Source of the DNA: Trichomonas vaginalis G3 | Lineage: Eukaryota; Parabasalia; Trichomonadida; Trichomonadidae | NCBI RefSeq assembly: GCF_026262505.1 | Contig: NC_067207.1 | Location: 11,562,082 to 11,626,081, forward strand | Length of the DNA: 64,000 nt | Direction of reading: 5' to 3' | In this document: positions 51,137 through 60,523 of the stretch, in pieces | How positions within the stretch are numbered: position 1 is the stretch's first letter | How the letters are laid out: the number at the start of each line of letters is the position of its first letter | Position numbers and translations under genes: made by a program | Notes under the pieces: model-generated | What the model was told of the DNA's origin: nothing | Databases searched by the model: none | What the model saw: only the letters and a program-made list of their open reading frames with translations

Positions 51137-53311
51137 TTACTTGCGCTCGATGTTAGTAATTCCGTTGTTCTCAAATGTATTCTCCTTCAAATCAGCGACA
51201 GCGTCTGTTCCGATCTTTATACCGATTTCCTTCTGTCCTACGAACTTATTCTTGACAGACTCAAGAGTTCCTGTTTCGATGAAGAGTCCGAACTTTCCGT
51301 TCTCAGAAACAGTAGAGTCCTTGAGAGACACCTTTCCTGTTCCTAAGATGTAGATACCGCACTCTTCGCAGTTAGTAACTGTGAGTTCCTTGAGATCTGA
51401 GTTTGCGGAAGCGATGATACCTGTTGATCTTGCATCCTTAACTGAACTCTTTGAGAGTGTGAATGAGCCTTCCTCATGTACGAAAACTGCTGCAGAACCG
51501 CTTGCACCAACGAGTTCGCAGTTGTTTCCGATGAATGAGGACTTGTTCTGGATATCGATCTGTACGTCACCGCCTGTGATCTTTGTGTTTGTGCAGGAGA
51601 TGTTTGCTCTGTCATCAGCGAAAATTGCTGTGTTGCAGTTGTTGAATGTGAGTGAGTTCATGTTGACTTTGGCAGACATGAGAACGATTGACTCTGCGAA
51701 AGCGCCTTCGAACTGTGTGTTCCTGATGTCGCTGTCGCTCTTCATGAGTAAGAGATCGTGTTTGCCGTTGTTGAACTTGGCGTTCCAGATGTTAACGGAG
51801 CCGCCGTTTGTAACAACTGATGTCTCCTTTGTGTTGTTGAACTCAACATTGTTGACTTCGCACTTTGTGCTCTGTAAGATTAAGGCTGTCTCGTTATCCT
51901 GGACCTTGGACTTCTCGAATGTAACGTTGGACTCTCTGGCATCGATACCGATCTTGGAAGTGATCGAGCAGTTAGAAACAAGGATGTTTCCTCTCATTAC
52001 CAAGATGGCGGTCTTTTCATTGGAGAATGTAGAGTTGTCAATCATTACCTTTGTGTTGTTGCGGTCAACAAAGAGGTTGTTGTCGAAGCAGTTGGAAATG
52101 TTGAGCTTGGAACCGGAGAATCTGCCATTTCCATTGATGTAGATACCGTTTCCACTGATGTTGTTGAACTCTGCGTCGTTGCACATGAGCTGATCACCGG
52201 AGAAGACAAGTGCGTGGTTCTTGACGCTGTAGAAACGAGATCCTTGGATTGTGCCTGATGTTGTCTCGAAAAGAACAACGGCATGGCCTGTAATGTCATC
52301 GAATGTGGCGTCTGAAACCTTGATGCTTGACTTTGAAAATGCTGCAATGCCACACTTCATGATTCCTGTGAATTTGTCCTTGTTAGCGATTAATCTGCCA
52401 CCTTCGCATGCAATGACAGCTCCCTCGCCGCTGTTGTCGTTGAATTCGTTGCCATTTGTTGTAACTTGGGCGGATCCTTGGACTAACAATGAGTAGTTTG
52501 ACATTGAGCCAATCTTGGAGTTGCTGACTGTGACGCTTCCGTTGAAAACAAGAATACCGGAGTCGCAGTTCTCAATTCTGCAGGCGTCAACTTGTAATAA
52601 TTTGCCATCTGTCTTGCTCTCGATAGCAGCGGCTCTGCAGCTTGAGAATGAGGATTCTTCGATAACGTATTGGGATTTCTGTGTCGCTGATACGCCATGT
52701 GTTGTCATTCCAAGGAATGTTGATCTGGAAACGAAAGCTGTTGTAGCAGAGCGGAGATTGAGACCTCTGATGGATGAGTCAAATGAGCATCCGACGAATG
52801 AGCAGAATGCTGAGTTGACTAAGGCTACAGCTGTAGAGTCAGAGCATCTGAACTCGCAATTTACGAAGAAAACTGTGGATTTGCCTTTAACGATTACAGA
52901 TGGGATAAGCTTTGAGATGAATTTGCAGTTTTCAAAGTAAATATCGCCATCTTCAACTAAAAGGGCACCAAATGACTGAGAGTCATTCTGGATGAAAGTA
53001 AATCCGCTGATAGAAGCATTAGCTGTCTTGACTTGAAGTGTATTGGATGTTCCATCAGACTTAATTGTGGAATTGTTACCTGTCAGAATAACATTCTTTG
53101 AAATGTTCAAGTTTTCTGTAAAGTCGCCTGGTTTGAGGTATACTTCTGATGCTTCTGCTGCAGAATTAATGCTTTCTTGGATGTTATTTTCAATATCAAT
53201 TCTGTTAGAAGCAGAAAATTGCTGATGTTTGGGGAATGATGACACACTTGTATACATCGGCTGTGGTACTGAAGATGATGAATTGGCATTTGATCTATCT
53301 GAGTCACTCAT
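51137..53311 (-). CDS. cytosolic right-handed parallel beta-helix protein
   Basis: The protein has 724 residues from the ATG at 53311; the frame extends 14 codons upstream, but this part contains the initiator-like TCATTTTTTTT and is not coding. After about 55 Ser/Asn-rich residues a continuous parallel beta-helix of some 25 turns follows, with short repeats of the type NSxFxxxxxxGIxVxxxGxVxVxNCxI as in FBXO11-like and pectin-lyase-like proteins. No signal peptide or membrane anchor, so it is intracellular. No F-box is visible. Enzymatic residues of polysaccharide lyases are not evident. Codon use is rich in G and C for this genome, which suggests strong expression. Role unknown; FBXO11-type helices bind peptides or proteins. 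Confidence 0.75.
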   Translation of the reverse strand: MSDSDRSNANSSSSVPQPMYTSVSSFPKHQQFSASNRIDIENNIQESINSAAEASEVYLKPGDFTENLNISKNVILTGNNSTIKSDGTSNTLQVKTANASISGFTFIQNDSQSFGALLVEDGDIYFENCKFISKLIPSVIVKGKSTVFFVNCEFRCSDSTAVALVNSAFCSFVGCSFDSSIRGLNLRSATTAFVSRSTFLGMTTHGVSATQKSQYVIEESSFSSCRAAAIESKTDGKLLQVDACRIENCDSGILVFNGSVTVSNSKIGSMSNYSLLVQGSAQVTTNGNEFNDNSGEGAVIACEGGRLIANKDKFTGIMKCGIAAFSKSSIKVSDATFDDITGHAVVLFETTSGTIQGSRFYSVKNHALVFSGDQLMCNDAEFNNISGNGIYINGNGRFSGSKLNISNCFDNNLFVDRNNTKVMIDNSTFSNEKTAILVMRGNILVSNCSITSKIGIDARESNVTFEKSKVQDNETALILQSTKCEVNNVEFNNTKETSVVTNGGSVNIWNAKFNNGKHDLLLMKSDSDIRNTQFEGAFAESIVLMSAKVNMNSLTFNNCNTAIFADDRANISCTNTKITGGDVQIDIQNKSSFIGNNCELVGASGSAAVFVHEEGSFTLSKSSVKDARSTGIIASANSDLKELTVTNCEECGIYILGTGKVSLKDSTVSENGKFGLFIETGTLESVKNKFVGQKEIGIKIGTDAVADLKENTFENNGITNIERK

Positions 53312-53330
53312 CGTATGTGTCGCGAAAAAA

Positions 53331-53335
53331 AATGA
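53331..53335 (-). promoter_or_regulatory. initiator-like motif TCATT before the beta-helix gene
   Basis: TCATTTTTTTTCGCG on the minus strand has its A about 22 bases before the ATG at 53311, arguing that the open frame upstream of this ATG is leader and promoter. Confidence 0.45.
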
Positions 53336-53353
53336 ATTGAAAGCTATAGTCAA

Positions 53354-53650
53354 TTAATGAAATGTGGTCAATTTAATAATGGAATAACTGAATAGCAATC
53401 TTTTTTAAGGGCATAATTTATTAATGACACTCTCAGACCATAAAATTTGTAGATTTTGGATGTAGCATTGATTCAGACATGGTATAAGAATAATAATTAT
53501 ATAGTTGTCGAATGAAATTCTAGGGTAACAAATTTGTCAAATTTAATCAATCAGAAGGAAATGCTTTGAAAACAAAAATTATGGTCTATCACAATACAAG
53601 TTTTATTCTATTCAAGATGGATATCTGAAATTGCAAAACAAAAAAAAATA
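53354..53650. other. intergenic region, nothing recognised
   Basis: About 300 AT-rich bases between two genes on the minus strand; no feature seen. Confidence 0.4.
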
Positions 53651-54190
53651 TTATTGAGGATTAGATTTAGCGAAATACTGGCATATCAATTCAGGGAACA
53701 AACACAATGCATCTGAATATTTCATTTTTGTATCTTTTTCTTCATCGTACATTTTGACGAATACAAAATCATTTTCATAATCGATTTTCGAGATTGAAAA
53801 TGGTATCATTGAACTGGAAAACTCGCCGTTAATGTTTTTTAACTTTGGAAGTGGATCAGGGGAACGAAAAGAATAACTCTTATTATTTTTCTGAATTACT
53901 TCTGATTCTTCAGCTTGTAGCGTATTTTCGGTTTGTATTTCCTTATCGAGTAGTATCTCATTCACGTTTTGGTCAATTGCATATTGATAAAGCAAATTAT
54001 CTTTGATATTGCCTTCTTGTTCCCAACTAATGTCTATATCATTTGAAATTGTTGCGATTTTGTATAATTGTTCGCCATCATTTGTTGTATACTGTTGGAG
54101 GATTACATTAAATCCATCCTCCATTTCGAAAAATGACCTTTTGAGAATCATGTGGTGGTATTTCGAGTTAGGAAATCTGATGATGATCAT
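53651..54190 (-). CDS. divergent HP1-like protein (chromodomain plus chromoshadow domain)
   Basis: The protein has 179 residues, close to the size of HP1. Residues about 25-75 read as a chromodomain: FNVILQQYTTNDGEQLYKI for the three strands, then ISWEQEGNIKDNLLYQY, matching the family's (T)WEPExNLxxxxLIxxF. Residues about 127-176 read as a chromoshadow domain: FSISKIDYENDFVFVKMYDE, then YSDALCLFPELICQYFAKS, matching the CPQxVIxFYExxL helix. HP1 dimerises through the second domain and binds H3K9-methyl through the first. Here the second cage aromatic (W of KWKG) seems to be replaced (YKIATI), so methyl-lysine binding may be weak or different. Assignment is by pattern only but both halves agree in order and spacing. 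Confidence 0.6.
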   Translation of the reverse strand: MIIIRFPNSKYHHMILKRSFFEMEDGFNVILQQYTTNDGEQLYKIATISNDIDISWEQEGNIKDNLLYQYAIDQNVNEILLDKEIQTENTLQAEESEVIQKNNKSYSFRSPDPLPKLKNINGEFSSSMIPFSISKIDYENDFVFVKMYDEEKDTKMKYSDALCLFPELICQYFAKSNPQ

Positions 54191-54409
54191 ATTTTTTCTT
54201 AGACAGTTAAAATAGAAAATAGAATTTTATTAATTCATAAATATATATCGCTTTTTAATCTCATTGAATGAGATATCGTTAACTCCTTATGATATTTATA
54301 TAAAAAATTAGAAATAAAAATAGGGAAAAATTTAGATTAAACTAAACAAGATATATTTACATAGGACAAAGAATTAAATTAGGTAATTGTATCAAACATG
54401 TATCAATTG

Positions 54410-54781
54410 TCAATTTCCAGCAAAAGATTTTTTGCTGTCATTTATAACAACTTCGACTTGACGATTTCGAGTATCTTGGTATGACTTGACCGCGGCTTCT
54501 AAGTGTTTTCTCTCAATGTATTTCTGTTCAGGTTTCTTTCTTGAATTTGAAGAATTCCTCTCAGAAATTTCAGATTCAATTGGTATATCCTCGATAGATC
54601 GATCAGTGTTGAAAAGTTTCCTCATAATTACGATTTGATTTCGAAGAAATCTTATTTCTGATATTAGTAATGCTGTTTGTGTCTGTTGATCTAGAATTTG
54701 ATCCACAGTTTTAACATTTTCGCCTTGTTTTTCGTTTTCTTCTATTCGCTTTGAAACTCTGCTATAATCTACTGCGTGCAT
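54410..54781 (-). CDS. small coiled-coil protein of unknown function
   Basis: The protein has 123 residues, highly charged, with a helical coiled-coil segment at about 25-60 (TVDQILDQQTQTALLISEIR then FLRNQIVIMRKLF) and a second helix near 90-105. No signal peptide or membrane segment. It could be a subunit of a coiled-coil complex (tethering, kinetochore or SNARE-associated), but no family is recognisable. Confidence 0.55.
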   Translation of the reverse strand: MHAVDYSRVSKRIEENEKQGENVKTVDQILDQQTQTALLISEIRFLRNQIVIMRKLFNTDRSIEDIPIESEISERNSSNSRKKPEQKYIERKHLEAAVKSYQDTRNRQVEVVINDSKKSFAGN

Positions 54782-55232
54782 TTATAAATTTTTGAACAAA
54801 AAAATATTTTTTCCAGCAATTTATTTAAAATTACGGAATTGACCTTTCTTTCTTATTAAATGGATTATAAAATGTAATTTGTATTATATCTATAATTTTA
54901 AATTTTGGAATTTCTTCCAAAATAATTCCAAAAATCAAAATTTAATAAAAATATTCTCAAAATTTAATATCATTTTTGGAATTTCGAGATTTTTTTGGAA
55001 CTCCATGAAGAAGAATATCGAAATGATTCATCAAATTGATTTAAATTATATGGGAATTGAAACCAAAATTTGCAATTTGATTTGAAATCAAAATCGTTTT
55101 CAAAAAATTTAACTGGCAATCTACCTTAACTGAGTTCTTGAACTCATATTCAATGTTTTCTTATTACTTGCACGTTTAACAAATTTTTGGTCGATAATTT
55201 CATCTAATATTTTTTTTTATCAAGCAAAAAAA
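54782..55232. other. divergent intergenic region
   Basis: 450 very AT-rich bases between the divergent small coiled-coil gene and the FACT gene. A frame at 54879-55085 is Asn/Ile/Phe/Lys-rich noise. No repeat seen. Confidence 0.4.
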
Positions 55233-56714
55233 ATGTCGCAGAAGTTCGAGAATGTTATCATGAATTCTCAGAAATCCAGAGTGGAGATCGATGGAGGAAA
55301 GATGGTTATTACCCCTGACAAAGGAAAAACAGTAACCATCGAAAAAGGCGAAATTGATCATGCAGACTGGTCACAAATCTCTAGGGATTTCTATTGCCTT
55401 TATCTTATGGTCGGTGAGAGGTTCTACTCCATTTCTAAATTCCAAATCGGCGATAAATCCAAGCTTTTTGCCGCATTGAAAAACCAACTTGATGTTGAGG
55501 CTAACGAAGAAGACCTTTCTATTTCTGGCTTAAATGAAGGTGTTTTCTTCCACGACAAACATACTTTTGGCATCAAGGATGACGGAAAACCAGTTATTAA
55601 AGTTCCATATAAAACAATTTCAAACGTCCAGTCATCTAAAAACGATTTCTTCGTTCAGATCTTACAGGAAGGCAGAATAGAAGGTCACCAACTTGAAAAT
55701 GTTCGTATTTTCGTTCCACAAAACGGTGCCGAAAAAGTCCAAGATATTGTTGCAAACATTCGTGGATACATGAAACAACATACAGCATCCGAAAACTACT
55801 TCGCACAAATTAACGATCTTACCCTCAAACAACCAAGTGGAAACGCTGATTTCAGGTATTGTGAAGATAATCTTTTCATTCAATTCCAGGAAGTCAATTT
55901 CCAAATCAAATACTCAAACATTCGTCTTATCCATCGTTTCTCCATCCCAGATTCCAAGAACGAATACGTTTTGATTACTCTTTCCCATCCTTTCAGAAGA
56001 GGCCGTACAGATTACGATAACATCGTCGTTCAGACATCTGATGATGAAGTCGCTAAGATTCTCAACATTCCAGACTCAACAATGAAAGAATCCGAAGCCA
56101 TTGTTAAATTCTTCGAACAATACGCCAACAAGAAAGAAGTTGAGCATGATAACTTCTTCCTTTCATCCGATGGAACCAACGCCATCTTCGGTAGCTGGAA
56201 AGGTAACCAAAATTACTTATTTATTACAAATTCTCACTTTGTCATTCTTCCAAAGAGCAAAGTCATTCCATTCGATGCAGTACGTCACGTAGAATTCACT
56301 CGTATCGACGCTGATACAATGCGTAACAACAAATTCTTCGATCTTGCAATTACAGAGACTGGCAGCAACAAACCAATCGATTTCATGAATATCCCACACA
56401 AGGAGTTCGTACTCCTCCTCAATTTCTTCAAGAAGGCCGGTCTTACAATTCATAACTACAATTTAGCAGAAGATTTCGCTACAATCATTTCCCGCGATAG
56501 AGGAGAGGGCAGAGGATCACGTCTCGCTGCCGATATCAAGATTCGTGAAGAAGCCAAGGAGATGAACAAAATCTCTGACTCTGACGAAGAAGAAGATGAA
56601 GACTTCAACCCTGATAAGAAGGAATCATCAAGCGATAATGAGGAAGAAGAGGTCGCTGCGGAAAAGAGTGACGATGACGAAGCTCCTGCTGAGGAACCAG
56701 CTGAATCAGAATAA
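55233..56714 (+). CDS. POB3: FACT complex subunit SSRP1/Pob3
   Basis: The protein has 493 residues. The N-terminal domain (FENVIMNSQKSRVEIDGGK, then DWSQISRDFYCLYLMV) matches SSRP1/Pob3, the structure-specific recognition subunit of FACT, which with Spt16 opens nucleosomes in transcription and replication. The tandem PH-like middle domain is clear: HPFRRGRTDYDNIVVQ and, near the end, VEFTRIDADTMRNNKFFDLA, the hallmark segment. From about residue 445 the protein is an acidic tail (SDSDEEEDEDFNPD). No HMG box follows, as in yeast Pob3 and unlike animal SSRP1, so a separate HMG protein may supply DNA binding. Codon use is GC-rich for the genome, consistent with high expression. Confidence 0.92.
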   Translation: MSQKFENVIMNSQKSRVEIDGGKMVITPDKGKTVTIEKGEIDHADWSQISRDFYCLYLMVGERFYSISKFQIGDKSKLFAALKNQLDVEANEEDLSISGLNEGVFFHDKHTFGIKDDGKPVIKVPYKTISNVQSSKNDFFVQILQEGRIEGHQLENVRIFVPQNGAEKVQDIVANIRGYMKQHTASENYFAQINDLTLKQPSGNADFRYCEDNLFIQFQEVNFQIKYSNIRLIHRFSIPDSKNEYVLITLSHPFRRGRTDYDNIVVQTSDDEVAKILNIPDSTMKESEAIVKFFEQYANKKEVEHDNFFLSSDGTNAIFGSWKGNQNYLFITNSHFVILPKSKVIPFDAVRHVEFTRIDADTMRNNKFFDLAITETGSNKPIDFMNIPHKEFVLLLNFFKKAGLTIHNYNLAEDFATIISRDRGEGRGSRLAADIKIREEAKEMNKISDSDEEEDEDFNPDKKESSSDNEEEEVAAEKSDDDEAPAEEPAESE

Positions 56715-57125
56715 AATATTTATAAATTTTTTATTTTAACATCCCATAACTATGTTTTTATAACAAAACATTGACTTTTTTAAAAATTTATCTTGAATTT
56801 TTCTCAATCTATATATTATATATGCATGCATTAAAGATTTAGATAAAACCAACTCAAATGTCACACATTTGTTCGTTATATTGCCTATGAAATGCAATTT
56901 TTTAGCTGAAGTAATTTCATTACGCTTAACAACTCTTTCTTATACAATTTTCCAAAAGGCAATGATTAGGTTAGTTGAAATTTTCTAATTTAAAAGTGTT
57001 AATGCTAAAAAAAAACATCAAAATATAATTAAAATTGTTAAATTAGTTTTTTTACACAGTTTTAGAAATTAAAGCTCTTATATAACAATTTTATTCAGAT
57101 AAAACACATAAAATACTATACAATT
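56715..57125. other. intergenic region between convergent genes
   Basis: About 410 AT-rich bases between the convergent FACT and ankyrin/zinc genes; nothing recognised. Confidence 0.4.
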
Positions 57126-58181
57126 TTAACAAGAGTGATTTTGTAAGCAATTTTCACAAATACAGTTATTGCATTTGTTGCAATGAGATGTTGTAATGTT
57201 ACCACAAAGGCAACAAACGTCAAATTCCGGCTTTTTGTTCTCAGATTCGATTGCATCAACTCTTCTTTGTAATTCTTGAACAATCATCGCCACATTGTTG
57301 ACAGAGTTACTAAGCTTCTTAACTTCTTCTCTAGAAGCTGTTTCTTCAACTTTTGGTGCAGATTCTGTTTGTTGGACAACAACTTCGCTTGGATTTGAGT
57401 CAACTTCTTGTTTTTCGACTGACTTTATGTAATTAGAGGTCAAATCTTCGTCACATGTTCCAATTTCTAATAATTTGATTATTTCTTGATCTCCAGAATC
57501 TTTTGCCATTTCGAGTGCTGTAAATCCATCGTTGTTCTTAATAGAGAGATCTGACTTGATATGGAGTAAAATTTTGATCATATCGATATCTGAGCATTTG
57601 ACAGCGAGATGAAGAGGCGAACATCCAGTAGATGTAAGGAGAAGTGGATTAGCTGGTTTGTAAGGGGATTTTAATGGAGTTTCAAGTCTTTTATTGTTTT
57701 TATCAAAAATAATATCGGGCAAAGGAGATGAAAGCAAGAGAGTTTGCGCATGCAAATGGTTGGAAACAGCTACATGAAGGGCTGTATTTGTTGATTTAGA
57801 ACCAGAAACTTTGATTCCAACATCTATATTTTCTTGTATTGATTCGTATTGCAAAAGAACTTGCAAACACTTGTAATCTCCGGTGCAAGCTGCGTAATGA
57901 ATTGGTAACCAGCCATTTATTGACAAAGAAAATGATGGATGAAAAGTATCAATTAAATATTGCAATATTTCAGGTTGCTCGCATAATATTGCTAAAATCA
58001 GAGGTGTTGGTTCGCTAATATAGCTAAATGGGTAAATTTTTGATTTATTTACAACTTTAACAAGTTTTTGGATGTAAAAAGGCTTGTCAATCTCTGAGGG
58101 CTTGAGCCAAAATGACTTTACCTCATCGAGTTTCCCGTTTTGGATTGCATTTATAAAGCGAATTTCAATATTTCTTTTCAT
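57126..58181 (-). CDS. ankyrin-repeat protein with C-terminal zinc-binding cluster
   Basis: The protein has 351 residues. Ankyrin repeats occupy about 55-240, with clear motifs TPLILAILCEQPEILQYLID, LPIHYAACTGDYKCLQVLL and SPLHLAVKCSDIDMIKILL. A Ser/Glu-rich linker and a short coiled coil (VAMIVQELQRRVDAIESEN) follow. The last 27 residues are a compact Cys/His cluster: CCLCGN, then HCNKCNNCICENC and HSC. It has the spacing of a small treble-clef or B-box-type zinc site binding one or two zinc ions. Unlike the expanded ankyrin family elsewhere in the window, this gene is intact and its repeats are diverged from each other, suggesting an old, conserved function. A RING-like ubiquitin-ligase role is possible but the cluster is too short for a full RING. 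Confidence 0.75.
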   Translation of the reverse strand: MKRNIEIRFINAIQNGKLDEVKSFWLKPSEIDKPFYIQKLVKVVNKSKIYPFSYISEPTPLILAILCEQPEILQYLIDTFHPSFSLSINGWLPIHYAACTGDYKCLQVLLQYESIQENIDVGIKVSGSKSTNTALHVAVSNHLHAQTLLLSSPLPDIIFDKNNKRLETPLKSPYKPANPLLLTSTGCSPLHLAVKCSDIDMIKILLHIKSDLSIKNNDGFTALEMAKDSGDQEIIKLLEIGTCDEDLTSNYIKSVEKQEVDSNPSEVVVQQTESAPKVEETASREEVKKLSNSVNNVAMIVQELQRRVDAIESENKKPEFDVCCLCGNITTSHCNKCNNCICENCLQNHSC

Positions 58182-58331
58182 CTGTCACTTTTTATAAATA
58201 ATTTCAATAGACATAAGTTTGATGAATTTTGGTAAACAAATGAATTCTTAATGTTCATTAATGGTAAGTTTTATAATACAAAATTTGGAAAATAAAAGGG
58301 GGAAGAAAAAAAAGGAAAAAAAAATTTTTAA

Positions 58332-59807
58332 ATGTCTGCTGTTCGTATAAAACAGAGGCTCATCTCAAGGTTTCACGAATACCTAGATAGAGGTCAGTTT
58401 GTTGACTTGAAGTTAAGACACGGCGTTAACACTTATCAAGTTCACAGCCTTGTATTAGCGAAATATTCAGGCTGGTTTGCTAAAACAATTAAGGAAATGG
58501 ATTGCTGCCCTGGCGACAGAATGATGAAGATAAATCTTCCAGAAGATCCTGATGATCAATTTGGAACAATTATCAAAATTTTATACACCGATCAATTAAC
58601 TTTAGATATCAAAAGCGCACCGGCTTTGCTTAGGATTGCAACATATTATGAAATGCCTCATCTCCAAGCAATTGTCAGACATTTTATCGCAAAAACTACA
58701 GTTGAACCGATAATCAATGATGCTGTACTGTTTTCCTACGCATCAAAGTTTATACAATTCAAACTCATCGACGATGCCATCAAACTTGCTCCAGAATTCG
58801 CTAAGCGCTTGATGAGCAAATCCAAAACTCCTTCTGATGTAAATAAATATATAGTCAGAATCTACCAAGAAGTCAAAGATGGCCGCGTTGTTGCTGCAAT
58901 TATTCTTGACCAAAACTTTTTGAATTATTGGTCCGAGGAAGAAAAGGTTGCACAGCTAGATCGCTACCACAAATTCAATCCTGATATTACAGATGATGAA
59001 AAGGAAGCGCTTTCGAACTTCAACATTATTAATTGGAAGTCACCAACCGCATATCAATATCTTGTCAAGTATCAATGCGATTGGCTTCCACCAAGAGTCT
59101 TACGTCCTCTCTACGAATCGATTTTCAAGTACCGTCGTGCAAACGCCCATCACTTCGAAAAAGATATTCAAAATTCTTCCTCAACAGTTTCTCGCTGGTA
59201 TCCGTTCTCATGGGCCACGCAGATAGCGAATGCAATCGAATCGGAATCTACACCTGTTGTCGAGTTAATAAGCTTCATTACTACATTGGGCGGATTAATT
59301 GTTCCAAAGGATGGCGATGCAGTTAAGTTCGGCCTTCTCAATCCAAATGGCAACCAGAAATTACCACAGGAAGAGTTATCTACTTTCGAAATGGCCAACA
59401 TATTCAAAGATGATAACAGTTATTACCAAGCCATATTATACGACGATAAAATTGGCCATGGCCCTAACTTTATCGTTATCGAATTGGGCAAGTCCTGCGA
59501 GTTCAAGCCACAAAATGTTATTGTTGATATGAAATATCCAGATACAATCAGCGACAGTTTGAGCAAATATAAGAACTCAAGAAAGCAACACTTCCCTGAA
59601 TATATTACAACATCATCTTTCTCTTCAATCCCTGAATTTAAAGAAACTTTATTCAAAACTGACAACAAACAGCAACCATTATTCGAATACGCGTTGTCCA
59701 AACCGTTCAACAGAATTTACATCAATCCTCCGCTCGATGGATCCCTCATAGTTTTCAGAGTTAGATTAGTCAAGATTTTCGGTTCATTCTTACAGACACA
59801 CGGATAA
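58332..59807 (+). CDS. BTB-domain protein with discoidin-like C terminus
   Basis: The protein has 491 residues. Residues about 15-120 are a BTB domain: FVDLKLRHGVNTYQVHSLVL, AKYSGWFAKTIKE, then a central TIIKILYTDQLTLDI. A BACK-like helical part follows. The C-terminal half is beta-rich (SYYQAILYDDKIGHGPNFIV, then PFNRIYINPPLDGSLIVFRV), resembling the discoidin-like tail of trichomonad BTB proteins. BTB proteins of this type form oligomers and often serve as Cullin-3 adaptors. It is the intact counterpart, in architecture, of the truncated BTB gene at 10247-11179. ATG at 58332 after an A-rich leader. Confidence 0.8.
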   Translation: MSAVRIKQRLISRFHEYLDRGQFVDLKLRHGVNTYQVHSLVLAKYSGWFAKTIKEMDCCPGDRMMKINLPEDPDDQFGTIIKILYTDQLTLDIKSAPALLRIATYYEMPHLQAIVRHFIAKTTVEPIINDAVLFSYASKFIQFKLIDDAIKLAPEFAKRLMSKSKTPSDVNKYIVRIYQEVKDGRVVAAIILDQNFLNYWSEEEKVAQLDRYHKFNPDITDDEKEALSNFNIINWKSPTAYQYLVKYQCDWLPPRVLRPLYESIFKYRRANAHHFEKDIQNSSSTVSRWYPFSWATQIANAIESESTPVVELISFITTLGGLIVPKDGDAVKFGLLNPNGNQKLPQEELSTFEMANIFKDDNSYYQAILYDDKIGHGPNFIVIELGKSCEFKPQNVIVDMKYPDTISDSLSKYKNSRKQHFPEYITTSSFSSIPEFKETLFKTDNKQQPLFEYALSKPFNRIYINPPLDGSLIVFRVRLVKIFGSFLQTHG

Positions 59808-60135
59808 TCTTGTGATTTCTGAATAAATGGTTTCTTTTTATTTGGAACAATTGAGAAAAAACAAAAAACAATTTTTTTATAATTTTTTTTTTAAATAATC
59901 TGATTTCGTAATAAATAATATTAAAAGCTATACGATAAATGAGACTTTATCTGAAATGTTCTAACAATCAACTTGATTTTGAATAAAATATCTCAAATTA
60001 TCTTTGAATTTGAGAGTTAGTTGATGCAATTATCCTCATAAAAATCGTAATTATAATGTTTCAATTCTAAGTCATTAAGAAACATTAAAGAATCAAAGAA
60101 AATATATTTTGATATTAAAGAAATCTTCAATTTAC
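59808..60135. other. intergenic region between convergent genes
   Basis: 330 AT-rich bases with no gene or repeat recognised. Confidence 0.4.
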
Positions 60136-60357
60136 TTAGAAGAAAACAGTATTGTTGTTAATTGTAGTGTTTTCTGGAATAGAGTCTAGCAAATATTTTG
60201 TAATTTTATTTGGAAAATTTTTCTTGGCCTTGAGAATATCGATTTTGAATAAGAATCCATCTTCATCTTGGAAAATCACGTAGCATGATTCTTTAACTTG
60301 TATAATTTGGACAACCTTAGGAAATTCTTGATCATCAATCGAACCAATTTCATCCAT
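60136..60357 (-). CDS. 73-residue protein, possible stand-alone chromoshadow-like domain
   Basis: The ATG at 60357 opens a 73-codon frame. Its sequence (VVQIIQVKESCYVIFQDEDG, LFKIDILKAKKNFPNKITKY and LLDSIPE) follows the chromoshadow pattern of three strands and a helix with FPxxIxxYL, and can be aligned with the C-terminal half of the HP1-like protein at 53651-54190 (YSDALCLFPELICQYFAKSN). A single small domain of this type could dimerise with HP1-like proteins. Composition and order argue against chance, but the gene is short and the call is tentative. Confidence 0.45.
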   Translation of the reverse strand: MDEIGSIDDQEFPKVVQIIQVKESCYVIFQDEDGFLFKIDILKAKKNFPNKITKYLLDSIPENTTINNNTVFF

Positions 60358-60523
60358 AAACTGACTGAAAACACAACTCTAAACTAGTAATTCTAGTTAT
60401 TGATCTTAATAAAACGAATCAAAATCAAAAAAATCATTAATATATCAAATATTTTTTTTTGATTGTTTGAAAAAAATAAATAAAAACTAAATTATTCTAT
60501 TTCTTATTACATTTATAATAATA

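Noticed and set aside
51381-52142. 253-codon frame antisense to the beta-helix gene.
   Set aside because: It is a shadow of a GC-richer gene with strong repeats; the sense frame has clear beta-helix periodicity.
54879-55085. 68-codon frame rich in Asn, Phe, Ile and Lys.
   Set aside because: Typical translation of AT-rich DNA, and it lies in the promoter region of the FACT gene.
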